Position numbers and translations under genes: made by a program. A stretch of 64,000 bases of DNA from Brevundimonas sp. PAMC22021 (GTDB lineage: Bacteria > Pseudomonadota > Alphaproteobacteria > Caulobacterales > Caulobacteraceae): the NCBI RefSeq assembly GCF_019443405.1, contig NZ_CP080376.1:1612001-1676000 (forward strand), written 5' to 3'. The notes below the pieces were generated by a model that was not told the origin of the DNA, made no database searches, and was given only the letters and a program-made list of their open reading frames with translations. Position 1 is the first letter of the stretch, and each line of letters opens with the position of its first letter. Of the stretch, positions 62,937 through 64,000 are shown one piece after another.

Positions 62937-63548
62937 CTATATCTGTCCTATACTTTCGACAGATTGTCGCATGACTGCCACGACGGCGGTGGCGAGCGCC
63001 GATCTCTCTCGATGATGCAGATCGACCTCGCGCCGCAACGCGACGAGCGCGCCGTCCGCGACGTGGCGTTCGACACCGACGATCCAGGCCAGGTCCGGCG
63101 GCGCCAATTCGGCCGAGACGATCCGAATGGGTCGAAGCCGCAGCGTCAGGCGCCAATGGGTTTGCGCCAAGACCGCCCGCCCCGGCGACCGGACGAAGGC
63201 GGCGTAGAAGCGCTCCTCGCTCCTCTCGCCGACGCTCTGGAGCGCCACAGTCGTTCCGGCGGCGTCAAGAAGGTCGATCGCCAAATGCACCAGCCGCCGG
63301 TGGATTTCGTAGAGATCAACGATGTCGTCGGCGCTGGGACTGGGGGCGTAGTAGCCACGCCCGGGGCGATGTTCGATCAGACCTTCGCCGGCGAGCCGGG
63401 CCAGGGCCTCGCGCACGGGCGTCTGGGACAGTTCCAGTTCGGCGGCCAAGGCGGTGGCGACCAACGGCTCTCCCCAGCCGAAGCGGCCTGATCCGGCGAA
63501 CGCCGCCAAGGCGGTCAGGGCGTCGTTATAGGGGTCTCGCGATCGCAT
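62937..63548 (-). CDS. GntR-family (FCD) regulator of the lasso locus
   Basis: A 203-residue GntR regulator: winged helix ALAAELELSQTPVREALARL, then GEGLIEHRPGRGYYAPSPSA and a helical FCD ligand domain. The start at 63548 gives a standard N-terminus. It lies 71 bases upstream of the precursor gene on the same strand and probably controls the precursor-B-C operon. Confidence 0.88.
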   Translation of the reverse strand: MRSRDPYNDALTALAAFAGSGRFGWGEPLVATALAAELELSQTPVREALARLAGEGLIEHRPGRGYYAPSPSADDIVDLYEIHRRLVHLAIDLLDAAGTTVALQSVGERSEERFYAAFVRSPGRAVLAQTHWRLTLRLRPIRIVSAELAPPDLAWIVGVERHVADGALVALRREVDLHHRERSALATAVVAVMRQSVESIGQI

Positions 63549-63804
63549 CACGACCAACCCCCAGCGAGGGCGCTCAAGCCGCGACCCACGCCGAGTTCGG
63601 GTTGCGATGAGAATGCGACCATGTAATCGGCGACTTCCGCAAAGATTTCGCGTGCGACCCGCAGATATTTTGCGCAAATACACAAGGTTTATAAACCCGT
63701 TTGTTTCCCACCTTTCATTTGATGCACGGTTGCTTCATTTTTCAACCAGTAGGGGTGCGGTGCGCGCGAGTCGCGGTGCTCGGAAACGGAGTTAGAGCGA
63801 CGTC

Positions 63805-64000
63805 ATGGAGAGCGCCGACCGTCAGTCCCAGAGCGAGACCCTGTCCACCGCCCTTCGGCTGATCCGCACCCATCGTCGGCTGCGGGCGGCGGATGTCGCC
63901 AAGTCCATGAACATGGCGCTGCGCTCCTACGAGCATTTCGAGTCCGGCGGTGGACGCATCAACATCGAGCGCGTCCATCGTTTCGCCGAGGTCACGGACA
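63805..64000 (+). CDS. XRE-type helix-turn-helix protein, cut by window end
   Basis: The first 65 codons of a protein with the Cro/C1-type helix-turn-helix ALRLIRTHRRLRAADVAKSM followed by NMALRSYEHFESGGG. The rest lies outside the window. It is divergent from the GntR gene across an AT-rich gap of about 256 bases that must hold both promoters. Confidence 0.7.
   Translation, partial: MESADRQSQSETLSTALRLIRTHRRLRAADVAKSMNMALRSYEHFESGGGRINIERVHRFAEVTD

Noticed and set aside
1..64000. CRISPR arrays, tRNA and rRNA genes, complete insertion sequences
   Set aside because: No regularly spaced repeats, cloverleaf-like sequences or transposase frames were found on reading both strands; a dedicated tRNA/IS scan could not be run.

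Overview
The window is a high-GC, densely coded chromosome segment that most resembles the Caulobacterales, probably a Brevundimonas-like alphaproteobacterium. That assignment rests on TonB-dependent receptors of the Caulobacter/Xanthomonas type, a yfgM-bamB-der gene order, a Caulobacterales-type lasso peptide cluster with FecI/FecR/TonB receptor/isopeptidase, and uniform GC-rich codon use. It is inference; no rRNA or tRNA gene is present to confirm it.

Region 1 (1-16 kb) is mainly housekeeping: purF, an SDR oxidoreductase, an LprI-type protein, then der, bamB and a YfgM-like protein on the minus strand, panB, an ECF sigma factor with a membrane partner, an ArsC/Spx-like protein, a TadG-like pilus protein, a large TonB receptor, ExoD and a YcaQ-like DNA glycosylase.

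Region 2 (16.5-31 kb) is accessory metabolism. A TonB receptor followed directly by a PhoD-type phosphatase and a propeller-like protein suggests phosphate scavenging. A conserved block follows: ATP-grasp, alpha-E protein, transglutaminase, Anbu-type proteasome homologue, and a second transglutaminase. Two SDR genes come next, each divergent from its likely regulator (HxlR, LysR).

Region 3 (31-40.6 kb) is bounded by two diverged direct repeats of about 175 bp. It carries an MBL-fold/beta-propeller/DUF305 operon divergent from a LysR gene, then a TDT-family transporter, a DsbA-like protein, malate dehydrogenase and an OsmC protein.

Region 4 (40.6-52 kb) is a metal (mainly copper) resistance island. 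A MerR regulator with a textbook operator faces a glutaredoxin-MauE fusion. Beyond it lie DUF305 proteins, copC-copD, a DUF411 protein, a three-gene module resembling cnrY-cnrX-cnrH (anti-sigma, periplasmic sensor, ECF sigma), and a copA-copB-copC-Cys-rich operon.

Region 5 (52.5-64 kb) is a lasso peptide locus. FecI-like sigma, FecR, an STN-domain TonB receptor and a serine isopeptidase run on the plus strand. They converge on a minus-strand operon of precursor, B protein (leader protease) and C protein (Asn-synthetase-like cyclase), with a GntR regulator upstream. The precursor appears to hold three tandem leader-core units, each with Thr-Arg before an Ala1 and with Glu at core position 9. 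This is the most unusual feature of the window.
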